Assembly: GCF_000003815.2 (NCBI RefSeq)
Contig: NC_049980.1
Span: forward strand, 26,384,508 to 26,448,507
DNA length: 64,000 nt
Reading direction: 5' to 3'
Origin: Branchiostoma floridae
Lineage: Eukaryota > Chordata > Leptocardii > Amphioxiformes > Branchiostomatidae
Both the position numbers and the translations under genes were made by a program. The notes under the pieces are model-generated. The model did no database searches, was not told where the DNA came from, and saw only the letters and a program-made list of their open reading frames with translations. Shown piece by piece: positions 22,594 through 33,454 of this stretch. How positions within the stretch are numbered: position 1 is the first letter of the stretch; every line of letters starts with the position of its first letter.

Positions 22594-25500
22594 ATGGCCT
22601 CCCTCCGCTGGTACGGGCTGATTCTGCTGGCAGCGACTCTGCAAGGTGAGGCAGTTTCCCCTGTTCGTCATGAATAACAGAAACAGGCTCGGCTTTGAGA
22701 AATAACGAGACCAAAGTGTTCTCCATAAAATTCTAAATAACAGCGTGCGTCATTGGGTTATTTTTAGCTGGCCTTCCATATCAACATCGTGGCTGAGTTG
22801 ACTGATGTCAACAGTAATAACCCCCCTCCCCGAGCTCGCAATGATGCAACCCCCCTGCCGTTGCCATTTAGCTGTCTGTTCATAGATTGAGTTTTATTAT
22901 CTACCTGCTCCAGCCATCAGGTCCTTTTGGTTTGGAAGGAATGTCTGTTATAAAGCCCCGGTACCACTCACCCTCAATGTTGATATGTAATGAATGGAGG
23001 GGTACCTAACGAGATAAACGATAGCACGCAAGTTTGCTCCTCCAGGTTTAGAACAAATATTCTATGCCCATAAATAGTGATCTGCAAACAGATGTGGGAT
23101 CCTGCTTGTGTTCTGGCGTTTTCAGCATATTTTACGTTTTTCCAGAGGTTGTCGTTTTATCCCTTCGTCTTCATCTCCCCGAAAGACATACAAAAGAACG
23201 CCCAAATTTACCAGGCCTGATATCTGCTTGGAGTAGCCTGACGAGTCAGATCAGGTGACACGGACAGGAGCCCTTGACCCTCCCGTCAGATCAGATAATA
23301 TGATTGATTACAAGGTTCGTCTGGGATCTTATTCTGAGGAAAGAAATAAGATAGAATAAGTGACAAGACCCCTGTACAATCCGGGGCCCGGCCGGGCAGC
23401 TTGCGAGAGCGAAAAAGTATGATTTAAGAGGCACCAAACTACACAAGACGTCGACTAAATAGTCGTGGGCACTAATATTTGTATCATATCTTTACGTATA
23501 CATTTCTGTTTTTAGTTTTCACAAGCAGCCCGGCCGGGCCCCGGTTTGGAAATGCGACGTTGGCCCAAGGCGGTGCTTCCATATCCCATTGCCGAATCTA
23601 ATAAAACAGTCCGATTTGTTCCTCAAGTTTGTTTGTTTAGTCGTTATGAGTCAATTTTAGACCATGTTGTTTTCATTTTCTTGTTCTTGTACTGATGAAG
23701 GTGACGAGCTTCATTTTCTTCCTTCTTGCTTGGCCGAAACAATTTTAAAGTTTGTGATTATCAGTAAGCTGACGCCATTCGTTTAACATAAAAGTGCTAA
23801 ATATAAGTGCACAAATTGAAACAAACGACCATGAGGAACCAACATCAAACATTCCCCGAATTGGTGTGAAAGAGGGACCATGTTTGCTAACTAAAAAACA
23901 ACAAAAACGTCTAATTGGTTTGGTCTGTACACAAATAGGGTCCATGCCCGTAGCCAGGGGGGGTTCGGGGGGTTCGAAAGAACCCCCCCACACGCTCAAA
24001 GGTCCACTTTTTCACACTCAAAGGTCCACTTTTTCACACTCAAAGGTCCACTTTTCCATGTCCAAGATTTTTTTCAAAGGCATAACTGATTTGCATTTTT
24101 CACCGATAGACACTTCATTCATATCTTAGTGATTCTATCAGCAAAATTTGCCCCAGAAAGTGCAGGAAATGGCTTTTCAGAGGGTCCAGATTTCAAAATT
24201 TCCCCGGACCTCCATTGCGATACCTCGTGCCTTTGGTCGCTTCAAAGACTTGGCAAAAGCCTTGTGTATTTTAATAGAAATTCCATTACAGGAAACTTAG
24301 CTAGTAAATTTTTCCCGTCAAAATGCAGGAAATGGCGTTTTAGAGGATCAAGATTTCAATTTTTTCCGGGGGAGCATGCCCCCGGACCCCCCTAGGCAAC
24401 TCACGCCTTAACTTCTACCTACTTCTTTTATACATAAAACGTGCTAAATCAAAATGAAAGTTCTGATTTGAGGACCCCCCCCCCCATGAGCGGTTAGGGA
24501 AATAACCCACCCACGCAGGGAGCTCCGACGAAGTGACACCAGAAACCCAAGATAAAGGGGAGTGGGACCAGATATTGTAATCCCGAATAGAACGGCCAAT
24601 AAACATCAAATCAAGAAAATGTATCTGTCAACTTAATGGCTTTCTATCATAGCATTATTTAATGTTTTCAGACTTGACATTGTGTCAATTTGTCAGCCAC
24701 GCTCACACTGTTCAAGGTCACGCTGCAAACGTGACAATTTTGACTTGGAGTTCCACGACTCCATCACTTACGTATGAAATTCCAGTTTTTTACCACCATG
24801 TAACTATAGCATTTTGTCATTAATCATGCAAATTAGGAACCCATTTGCATTATTGATTCTATTCTTTTTTTTTTCTCAATAACAAATGGCACATAAACCA
24901 ATAGTACTATCATGGAACGTAGAAATGCTTAAGATTTCCACATTAATTCAAACTAGATTCTGCATTTGCATAACTACCATCTGATTGTGCAGTCAGTGTT
25001 AATGTACAGCGAGTGTTAGTGTACAGCGATACACTCACAGGTGTGACAGTTTGTGAGAGTGTATAACCTTCACAGTTGTCTAGTAACAAGTGTTTCCCTG
25101 ACAGTCTACAGCTTATCTTTGTGTAGTTAACGTGCAGTTTTTCCCCTGACAGTTTGCCTCTGTTCGGACTCGGAGCACCGCCTCATCAATCACCTGTTCG
25201 ACTCAGGGTACAACAAAGTCATCCGGCCTGTGCAGAGCCGGGGCGAGGTCGTCAATGTCAACCTTCAGATCGTCTTCTCGCAACTCATAGCCGTAGTAAG
25301 TACCGCTATCGTCTTCTCACAACTCATAGCCGTAGTAAGTACCGCTATCGTCTTCTCACAACTCATAGCCGTAGTATGTACCGCTATCGTCTTCTCGCAA
25401 CTCATAGCCGTAGTAAGTACCGCTATCGTCTTCTCGCAACTCATAGCCTTAGTAGGTTCCTCTGTCGTATTCTCGCAGCTCTCAGTCGTTGGGCCTAGGT

Positions 25501-28500
25501 CACATTTCCAAAGCGGGACCCGGCCGGGCAGCTATCGGGAGCAAAAAGAATCATGATATAAAAGACGCCTAAGTACATAAAATGTCAACATAATATTCAT
25601 GGGTATGATCTCTGTATATATTTCTAGGTAAACATTTCAATTTTTCACTTCTTAGAACATCCCGACCGGGCCCCGGTTTGGAAATGTGACCTAAGCCTAA
25701 GTCGTAGTATAGTAAGTACCGTTGTCTAATCTCCAGTCCTGCTGACTCCCTTTATCTGGCTACACTCCTTGGCCAGCTTTAATACTGTCTGATATGCCAC
25801 TGGTAAATGTGCCTGGAGATTAGACGAATCAGCCGTGGCTGGGACAGGACTTGGCTAACTATAGACTCAGCTGGTTAGAAGTCATTGGCATGTTTGTTTG
25901 ATTTGTTTGTCATTTGTGTGTTTTAGATGATTGACGTGTGTGATTGACGTCTGACGTCTGTTTTTATAAATAAATAAATAAACAGGAAGAGAGGGAACAG
26001 ATGATGAAGACGAACCTGTGGCTCGGCCAGGACTGGTACGACTACAGACTCAGCTGGAACCCCGAGGACTTCGACAACATCGACATGGTGCGGGTGTCGT
26101 CTGAGGACATCTGGAGACCGGACGTCGTGCTGTTCAACAAGTAAGGGTCCGGCTGACACTGTACCTGTACTATTCAGTTGGTCCAGCCACACTGTTTCAC
26201 AAGTACGGGTCCAGCTGACATCGCGGACCTGTATTCTGTCGGTAAAACTGGCACAACAAGTAAGAGGTTGGATCAGAACATCCATACCAGAGCCATATTA
26301 TTATCTAGACGGACTGAAATATCAGTATGGTTCAGTCTTTACAGTAGCTACACGGACTGAAACACCGACAAGTTTCAGTCTCTACAGTAATATTTACTCG
26401 GACTAAAACACCAGTGGGGTACAGTATCTAGAGTATAGTACCTACACGGACTGAAACACCATTAGACATAAAACACCGTTCAGTCTCTACAGTAGTACGC
26501 AAAAACAACAACATTTACTTAAGCTACTGTAGAGGCTGGACTGGTAGGGTCAAAAGCAAGTCACGGCGTTTAAGTGAAGTGTACTGATGAAACATTGTAT
26601 ATTACTATTTCCTTATTCTTCAGTGCTGATGGGAACTACGACATCCAGCTGATGACCAAGGCGTGGGTCCAGAGTGACGGGCACGTGCACTGGGCGCCCC
26701 CTGTAGTTTACGCCAGTGCCTGTTTTATCGTGGTGAAGTACTTCCCCTTCGACAGGCAGAACTGCACCATGAAGTTCGGGTCCTGGACGTACGACGCAGA
26801 CGAGCTGGACCTCACGCTCCTGGACGGGGAGGCGCAGATGCACAGGTAGCGCTGAGGGCAACGTTGCTACTATCATATTGGAACTTTTGCTTTATGGATA
26901 CGTATGCATACGTATATACGCACTAAAATAGTTTGTCATACATGCGTAATTGATGAATTTGAAACAAAAATAGATAAGACTGAAGTCTATCATATTCACT
27001 AAACATTTACGACTTTAGCTGTTATTTCTTTTATCCAGTTATTTATACACAAAATTCACCAATTCATTAATCTTTTTCTAGATACAAGCAGAATGGCGAG
27101 TGGGATATCCTCCGCTCCCCAAATCGAAAGTACTACGCAGACAAACGCGTTTACGTCAACTTCGACTTCATCATCAAGCGGAAACCCCTGTTCTACACCA
27201 TCAACCTGATCATCCCGTGCATTCTCATCACGTCCCTGTCGGTGCTGGTGTTCTACCTGCCAGCTGACGAGGGCGAGAAGGTGACGCTAGGCATCACGGT
27301 CCTGCTGGCGCTCATCGTGTTCCTGCTGCTGATCGCCGACATCATCCCGCCGACGTCCCTGGACGTGCCGCTCATCGGGAAGTACCTGCTCTTCACCATG
27401 ATCTTCGTCAGCGTGGCGATCGTGGCGACGGTGTACGTGCTGAACGTGCACCACAGAACTTCCAGCACGCACGACATGCCAGACTGGATCAAGGCCGTGT
27501 TTCTGGAGAAGCTGCCCAAACTGCTCCGCATGGAGCGTCCCGAGTCCGAGCCGCCAGAGCCACCGGCCAAGGAGTACAACACCTGGGATCATCCGCCGTA
27601 CTTCATGAAGAACGTCAACGGCAGGTAAGGACGCGCACTCGCATGCTCGCAGAAACATGTACATATAATACATACACACTTACCCAGTCGCGCACACAAA
27701 CATACACAATTGCAAACACACACGAATTCGCCTTACTTCATGAAGAAGGTCAACGGCATGTAATTATGTAAGGACACGCACCCACACGCTCGCACAAACA
27801 TATGATACAAGCTTTTAAAGCACACTCGCGCGCACATGCATACACGAACACACACACATGCGATCGGACCTACGTATCAAAGTTTGTAATAACACTGCAT
27901 TCCGTTACACAAGACACACCTTGGGGTCTATCAAAGCTGTGTATAACTGTCCCTGTTTCTGCAGGTCTGTGGAGACGAAGGGGCGGAACTTCGGACTGCG
28001 CGTGACCGACATGTCCGGCAACCCCTTCAAGGCAGACAGCCCGAGATCCGGCCGGTTCGGCCAGGCACCGCCCAGTCCCTCCGTCCTGCCCAAGCGGCTG
28101 TCGCCCGAGGCTAGGAAAGCGCTGAAAAACCTCAAGCTCATCTCCGAGTACTTCCGCAACCAGGACGAGGATGATGGGGTAAGTTCGTCACGTGGTCAAG
28201 AGTTAGGGCGCGGTCACATAGATCGTACGATCGTCGTACGATCACTAACTTCGGATATTTTGGAGGACAAAAAAATGTACGTCTCCTGCAAAGTTTAACT
28301 GTCTTGGTAGACAAAATGCTGTTTTGGATCCATGTCGGTGGTTGGTTCTGTCAAGGCTTCTTGAAAATCCTATGGCATCAAAATAGTACGACGATCGCAC
28401 GACCTATATAGCTATGTGATCGCGCCGTAACTTGATGTACTGTCGCCATATTCACATTAAAAAGAAGTGGGAAGGAGATCACAGGTGTGAATTTGAAAAA

Positions 28501-28995
28501 GTCTAGATCTAGGGGTTAGCAATTCTATCTGCGGATCACAAGGCCAACTGCAGGAGTCCCGGCTTACTCTAAACTTCACCATGTGTGATGCACTCAGGTT
28601 TAATGGTACGGGTTTGTACGGATCCCTGTCGTCTCCCGACATGATTGCAGTCCAGTCGGTCCGTTTTTAATGGGAGCTACGCTTTTAGGAGGTACCTACT
28701 GAGAGATAAGAACGTCCCTCTTTGCTCAAAAGGAAGGGTATACAATGTATGTTCTAACCAACGTTGAGGTATCAAGCTTACTACAACTATTACAACAAGG
28801 TTTATTGTCCTGTGCAATGGTAAACATAATACCTTCTGACGCATGCGTCGTTTGTCCTTCCTACAGGTGGCGGGAGACTGGCAATACGTTGCCATGGTGA
28901 TAGACCGGATCTGCCTGTGGCTGTTCGCCACCGTCTGCTTCCTGGGGACGCTGGGATTGTTCCTGCAGCCATTCGTGGGGTCAGACGAGGAGTAA
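22594..28995 (+). CDS. nAChR non-alpha subunit, gene B
   Basis: Predicted pentameric channel subunit. Exons: 22594-22645, 25153-25295, 25986-26140, 26624-26845, 27082-27624, 27965-28178, 28867-28995; 1458 nt, 485 residues, all GT-AG. Signal peptide [18 protein letters not shown]. The mature N-terminus has a Cys-Leu-Cys motif. The Cys-loop is C150-C164, with loop B W171. M2 is at 257-277 ([18 protein letters not shown]) with E256 at the cation-selectivity ring. The cysteine found before M2 in the other five genes is Glu here. Loop C (RKYYADKR) has no cysteine pair. Differences from the shared gene plan: exons 3 and 4 are fused (155 nt), and there are two extra introns, one before the YKQNGEW block and one in the M3-M4 loop. 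Two of its donors (25296 and 27625) are followed by tandem copies of the junction. M4 reads [13 protein letters not shown], as in gene A. Confidence 0.92.
23382..23569. mobile_element. MITE family 1, copy 4
   Basis: The inverted ends CCGGGGCCCGGCCGGGCAG and CAGCCCGGCCGGGCCCCGG face each other across about 150 bp. The outermost bases of the left terminus have diverged. No coding capacity. Confidence 0.8.
23945..24400. mobile_element. Interspersed element with G/C-rich ends and 23-bp tandem core
   Basis: The left end has GTAGCCAGGGGGGGTTCGG and the right end GCATGCCCCCGGACCCCCC. The middle has three copies of a unit containing CACTCAAAGGTCCACTTTTT (about 23993-24058) and a twice-repeated GCAGGAAATGGC(T/G)TTT(T/C)AGAGG block. 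This layout suggests a decayed non-autonomous transposon; the superfamily is not determined. Confidence 0.5.
25269..25491 (+). repeat. 39-bp tandem array of the exon 2 / intron 2 junction, gene B
   Basis: The first unit is the last 27 nt of exon 2 plus the first 12 nt of the intron. Units start at 25269, 25308, 25347, 25386 and 25425, with a degenerate sixth. Each repeats ATCGTCTTCTC(G/A)CAACTC followed by ATAGCCGTA and a donor-like hexamer. Donor-like GTs fall at 25296, 25335, 25374, 25413 and 25452 (GTAAGT, GTAAGT, GTATGT, GTAAGT, GTAGGT). Because 39 is divisible by three and no unit has an in-frame stop, the coding frame stays open through the whole array. Each unit adds [13 protein letters not shown]-like residues. 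Confidence 0.95.
25492..25699. mobile_element. MITE family 1, copy 5
   Basis: Left end GGCCTAGGTCACATTTCC plus ACCCGGCCGGGCAGC, and right end GACCGGGCCCCGG then TTTGGAAATGTGACCTAAG. This is the most complete inverted-repeat pair of the family here. It abuts the end of the junction array. Confidence 0.85.
26150..26520. repeat. Degenerate tandem repeat in gene B intron 3
   Basis: Units containing ACGGACTGAAACACC and CAGTCTCTACAGTA recur irregularly. The first part also repeats CAAGTA(A/C)GGGTCC(A/G)GCTGACA from around the exon end at 26140, a possible further weak junction duplication. Confidence 0.55.
27640..27870 (+). repeat. CA-rich segment with a copy of the gene B exon 5 end
   Basis: At about 27729 the sequence repeats the exon end CTTCATGAAGAACGTCAACG as CTTCATGAAGAAGGTCAACG, followed by a GTAAGG-like donor (27768) and the same ACGC-rich intron start. 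The offset from the real junction is about 135 bp. A TAA follows the copied CGGCATG, so it does not extend the frame. The surrounding DNA is rich in ACACA. Confidence 0.8.
28203..28432. mobile_element. MITE in gene B last intron
   Basis: The inverted ends AGGGCGCGGTCACATA and TATGTGATCGCGCCGT flank about 200 bp. Subterminal GATCGTACGATCGTCGTAC and GTACGACGATCG blocks also pair. Non-autonomous. Confidence 0.75.
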
Positions 28996-29284
28996 TATGA
29001 GACATAGACGCCATGGCAGTTGTGTTGGATAATATGCCCAAACCATGAAAATTGTAATGACTTATGATCTTTGCCGACAGATAGTGGGCCTTCTCCGATT
29101 TGACGCTCGCCTTTGGGATGTACGTATACGGCCGCATTTGTCAGTTAAAAGAATAGGCACAGACAAATTAATAACAAAAATATGGCCTGTTTGTAACCCT
29201 TTTGGCGAAGGGATATGGAGTATTGAAGTCTGACTATTGAATCATGGTCTTTGAAGTGGGCTGAAACTTAAGGGCTGAAGTTCA

Positions 29285-29370
29285 TCCGTGAGTACACATA
29301 ACTCACTTGTGTACACGTAACAGACCTATGTACACGTAACACACCTGTGTACACGTAAGCACGCGTAGCA
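29285..29370. repeat. ~20-bp tandem repeat
   Basis: Four or five copies of TGTACACGTAACACACC-like units with single-base changes. Confidence 0.75.
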
Positions 29371-29731
29371 CACGGTATTTCGTGTTGGTACGATTTTAAT
29401 TTTTTTTTATTTTTCAACTTTGCGTGAACATTAACGAATCCCTTTGGACAAATCAGGTCTTTGTCACCCCATAGGTTAGCGTATTTTATTGTTTTGGTAA
29501 TATTACCATGAAAAGTGTACGCTGTAGAATGATTGTACATGCTATAACTGTAAAACGTTTGAACAAACTTTAAAAGTATGACATTTTCTTTGCTATTGAT
29601 TTTCGTCAAAGAATGGAAACAAACAAGTCACGACTGTATTTCAAGTTACCACCTGGATTAAAATCTTTGTATCACGCACACACACACACACAGAAGTAAA
29701 GATAGACTAAAGACTTTGATAAACGAAGGAC

Positions 29732-29770
29732 CAACCAATCAGGGACCGTGACGTCAGGGGGCGAGTGTCC
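29732..29770. promoter_or_regulatory. CCAAT + CRE cluster
   Basis: ACCAATCAGGG, a full palindromic CRE TGACGTCA (29749-29756) and GGGGGCGAG lie within 40 bp. This grouping is typical of vertebrate-style promoters, but no transcript start can be shown here. It lies about 740 bp downstream of gene B. Confidence 0.35.
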
Positions 29771-29946
29771 AAAGAGGCAGAACGGTCTCTGCCCTCCCTC
29801 CTCCCTTACGGTTTTCAATAGGTTATTACATCTATATTACGGCACCAATAATGTGTTAAAGTTAAATGTATTGATTGATTTTTTGAGAGAAGTGTATGTT
29901 GGGGTTGGAGAAAAAAACTTTTATTTTCATTCCTCAATTGTTTTTT

Positions 29947-29952
29947 AATAAA
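29947..29952 (+). promoter_or_regulatory. Candidate polyadenylation signal, gene B
   Basis: AATAAA about 950 bp after the gene B stop, in a T-rich context. Another AATAAA occurs about 120 bp further on. Confidence 0.3.
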
Positions 29953-30623
29953 CATGTTTGTAAGACTAGGCATCTCATTTTTTGTCAAGTTTGCAAGAAA
30001 CTAAATAGCAAGCGTCCGGAATAGTATTAGACGGAAACCTTTAAGTTTCAAGTTTGTCCTTCTTCGCAATAAACATTAATTACACCGTTCCACGATGGGC
30101 ACTGTATGAGAATATGCGCTCTGAAATGGGTGATAAAACTATTGTTGCATTTCAATTACTCAACAGCAACGATGTCATTATGAAAGAAGAAATGCACGTG
30201 GAATATGCAAGTAACTACATTCCATGATGTTAACATAAACATAAAGTAACGTAAATATACATCATTTTGAAACTAGAAAAACATGCAGCATTAGCGTGAA
30301 AGGAAAATAGCACGAAAAATTAAATGACAAAGTTCACGCAAATTAAAGGGTGGTACAATGAAAAGCCCTTTACAAAAAATCACGTTCATTACATTGTGAG
30401 CCATAAAACAACCATCCCATCAAACAACACATCTTGTCGCCCCTCTCTATCCGACAAGGCGCAAATGTAGAATAAAATAAAATGTATAGAATGCCATGTC
30501 AACATCATCTGTATAGAATACGTTTTAAGAAATGTACAAACCCTTCTTATTATTACACCGCACAATAAAAAACCATGACGTAATGTATATACCCTCCCAC
30601 CGGAACATGACATGACATTGCAA

Positions 30624-30670
30624 CCGGAAACAAGATGGCGCCAGCGTGACGTCAAATTCAATATGGCGGC
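30624..30670. promoter_or_regulatory. ETS/YY1/CRE promoter-like cluster
   Basis: In under 50 bp there are ACCGGAAAC (ETS core), CAAGATGGCGCC and CAATATGGCGGC (two YY1-like motifs) and TGACGTCA (CRE). This combination marks TATA-less promoters in vertebrates. No coding sequence is recognised on either side, so its role is unknown. Confidence 0.4.
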
Positions 30671-30862
30671 ACTCATGGACTTCCACGAATTAATAGATTT
30701 TGCTATCGCAAAACTGTAAATAATAAATATTGACTAGTAGAGGTTTTGGCGAGGTCGCCAGGCGGCATTGCTGAAGATGTTTGGACATGCGCGGTAGGCC
30801 ATAGGAACAGCTGGACCATACAAACCAGGAACGCTACATGGCGACACCTCTTTACTCTCCAA

Positions 30863-31045
30863 GCAGAGGCCCCGGCTGTTTTTTTAACGTTTTTAAGTCG
30901 TTTTGATCGGGCTTTCTATTTTGTATTTTATCTTGCTGTGTCAAGACCTAACTGGCTGGCATACTTAAAGAAAAATGACAAAATAGAAAGCCCGATAAAA
31001 ACGCCAAAAAATAAGCGTTAAAAAACAGCCGGAGCTAATCTCTGC
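30863..31045. mobile_element. MITE with long imperfect inverted arms
   Basis: The left arm has GCAGAGGCCCCGGCTG, TTTTTTTAACG and CGGGCTTTCTATTTTGT. The right arm has ACAAAATAGAAAGCCCG, CGTTAAAAAACAGCCGG and TCTCTGC. The arms pair along most of their length, making a snap-back element of about 180 bp. Confidence 0.85.
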
Positions 31046-31417
31046 TTAGGCCACACCAATTTAATTTCTTGGTTCACGGATTCGCTCGCTCCTATTTTTT
31101 GGGAAAAAAAATAAAAATAAAAATTACCACTCAGCAAATTTTCACCATTAATGAAACCATTCACCAACTTTCTGGTGTAGCAAACATAAAAGCTGACACT
31201 ACTTTTGTAATTTTCAACGAACAGGTGCTGTTACTGTACAGTAATAGTGTTTTTGTACTTTTTTCAAGCTGAAAACTTTTTTTCTTTATGTTTGGGATTA
31301 GCCCTTACCTTTACCCGAACCATTTTACAATTTTTATTTTTATTTTTATTTCGCCCTCTCGCTCCATATTTTTTATGAAAAAATCCGTGAACCAAGAAAT
31401 TAAATTGGTGTGGCCTA
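31046..31417. mobile_element. MITE with perfect ~35-bp terminal inverted repeats
   Basis: TTAGGCCACACCAATTTAAT at the left is mirrored by ATTAAATTGGTGTGGCCTAA at the right. The repeats continue inward through TTCTTGGTTCACGGATT. About 370 bp, AT-rich, non-coding. It starts where the previous MITE ends. Confidence 0.9.
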
Positions 31418-31590
31418 ATAGTGTTTTTGTACTTTTTTCAAGCTGAAAACTTTTTTCTTTATGTTTGGGATTAGCCCTTACCTTTACCCGAACCATTTTA
31501 CAATTTTTATTTTTATTTTTATTTCGCCCTCTCGCTCCATATTTTTTATGAAAAAATCCGTGAACCAAGAAATTAAATTGGTGTGGCCTT
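31418..31590. repeat. Tandem duplication of the right half of the preceding MITE
   Basis: The segment from ATAGTGTTTTTGTACTTTTT to the right terminal repeat (about 31243-31417) is repeated head-to-tail with only one or two single-base length differences. The duplication must therefore be recent. Confidence 0.9.
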
Positions 31591-32134
31591 AGAGAGTAAC
31601 ACCTCTTTGCAATCGTAATAGCCTCTGATATGTCGTTATGCGGGCTTCAACCTTTTGTTAGTTTTCACAATGGTTTCTCCTTCATTCATAACCCGAAGAA
31701 TCCGCAAATGGAATCACCATAAGCCTCGACAGAATGATTTCAATTTATTGTACGAGCAGGCTTTCTCTTTGACACCAATATATTGTCAAAATAATGGCAG
31801 TTTACGTCGCCTCGTGGAAATGGAACGTTTGCTTCTGCACATGTAGGTCCACGTATATGGATTTAGAGTATAAATCAATAATCAATACGTCTGCTGCGGC
31901 CTAGTTTCCTGTGCCTTATTTGTACAAACACCTAATACATACTATTAGGTGCCTTTAACTGTATCTGACTTCGTACAATAGTGCCTGTACAAGTGCGCGT
32001 GGAAGTGCGGGTGTACGCGTCTGTGCAAGTGACGGTAAGTGGCCATTATAAGCCTGCAAAAAAAAAACGTTTCGATTTTGTTAGAGATTTAATCCATAAA
32101 AAATGTAAGTCGTTAGGTCAAGACTAACCAAATA

Positions 32135-32136
<2 letters not shown>

Positions 32137-32172
<36 letters not shown>
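32137..32172. repeat. (TG)n microsatellite
   Basis: A pure TG run of about 17 units. Confidence 0.95.
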
Positions 32173-32175
<3 letters not shown>

Positions 32176-32613
32176 AAAGTCAATTTGCATAATTTGTATC
32201 TCATTGTTCACATCTCAGTCTAATATATCTGCATACCAAACGTCATGGAAATCCATCATTTCTTTCTTCAGTTATCGTCTTTGAAAGATTTTGACGAAAG
32301 ATCCCCTGCAGTTAGAGCGACCTGTTAGATGGCTCGAACCTACATGTACGCCGCTTTCACATGGCACCAAAGAATGAAGAGTCATGAAAATTATAACCAT
32401 GGCACGTCCAGAATAAACGATGGGGGAAAAGTCCCATTGTAAGCTCCCGTCACAAGATCTGCCCACCTAGCAGATATCATGACGAGTTTCTGAATCTAAA
32501 TTAACCGATGTCGCTGCTGACGTTGAGTCCCGTGGGCGTGATGGCGCCGAGAGATAGACAAGGTTACAACACAAGGTTGAGCATTAAAAGATAGCGTAAG
32601 TGTGCACATGTGT

Positions 32614-32940
32614 CTTAAGCTAAGGGCACAACCCGCCGTTCGTGCAATTTGTCCGTACGTTTTTTTTGGAGGCCATGTCCGCCACGTATTTCTGAAAATG
32701 GTCAGGCTGTACAAGGCAGGCGCGTCGCTCGTACTGGCGAATCCGCAGCCCGATGGCACACACAGTTTTGACCGTATGTAAAGTTCTACGGCGTGTTTGC
32801 GTGCTCCAAAATTCATCAGATTCCCTACGAGTTCGTACGGAGGCGGTACTTACCACTTACGGATCCCAAAAGATTGCCCAGGTTTTGGTACGTAGACAGC
32901 ACGTATTTGCACGTACGGCGGGTTATGCCCTTAGCTTAAG
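32614..32940. mobile_element. MITE (~330 bp)
   Basis: CTTAAGCTAAGGGCACAACC plus CGCCGTTCGTGCA at the left, and TGCACGTACGGCG plus GGTTATGCCCTTAGCTTAAG at the right, form inverted repeats with few mismatches. No transposase frame is present. Confidence 0.85.
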
Positions 32941-33193
32941 GGTGTACTCTCACTGTACTTGCGTCATGCTTGCGTTATTGTTGGGTTCGTTCACTGCGTC
33001 ACTGTGTTGTTATTTTCTACGAAATTTTTAATAATGTAGATATTGCGCAATACGTAAAAGTATGACTTAGAAGACGACAAAATACAGAAAAAGTAAAAAA
33101 AAATCGTTCATTATCTCTGAAATTCGTTGAGTATCTTTCGAACCCCACAGTGACACAAGTTTGACGTAAGTGCAGTGAGAGTGTGCCTTTAGG
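32938..33193. mobile_element. Second MITE adjoining the first (~255 bp)
   Basis: AAGGGTGTACTCTCACTGTA with CTTGCGTCA at the left is mirrored by TGACGTAAG with TGCAGTGAGAGTGTGCCTTT at the right. It shares its left boundary with the end of the preceding element, suggesting insertion next to or inside it. Confidence 0.75.
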
Positions 33194-33454
33194 TAAGATC
33201 TGTGGTATTATCAATACAAACTGTTACTAACAGATAAAGCATGAAAATATTACTATAAATGTGTGACAGAAATACAAAGTTTTATGTTATGTTACCTAAC
33301 CAGGCCGAAGATGATATGCCTATTCCCCAGGTGACAATTTAACAGCGAGAATTTCCCGCTTCACCGAGCGCCGATCGACTTTTCTGTAATAATGAGCTAA
33401 ATATGACAGATAAGTATGACACAGTATGGTTTATGGTAAACTGAAGTCCTGAAC

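Larger units (their letters stand above)
22646..25152 (+). other. Gene B intron 1 (2.5 kb)
   Basis: Starts GTGAGG, ends GACAG, phase 1. Holds MITE family 1 copy 4 (23382-23569), a G/C-rich repeat element (about 23945-24400) and a C13 tract near 24474. No nested gene is recognised. Confidence 0.75.

Noticed and set aside
29748-29948. 66-codon frame next to the CCAAT/CRE cluster
   Set aside because: No ATG start, no recognisable motif, and it ends in AT-rich 3' UTR-like DNA; not enough to call a gene.
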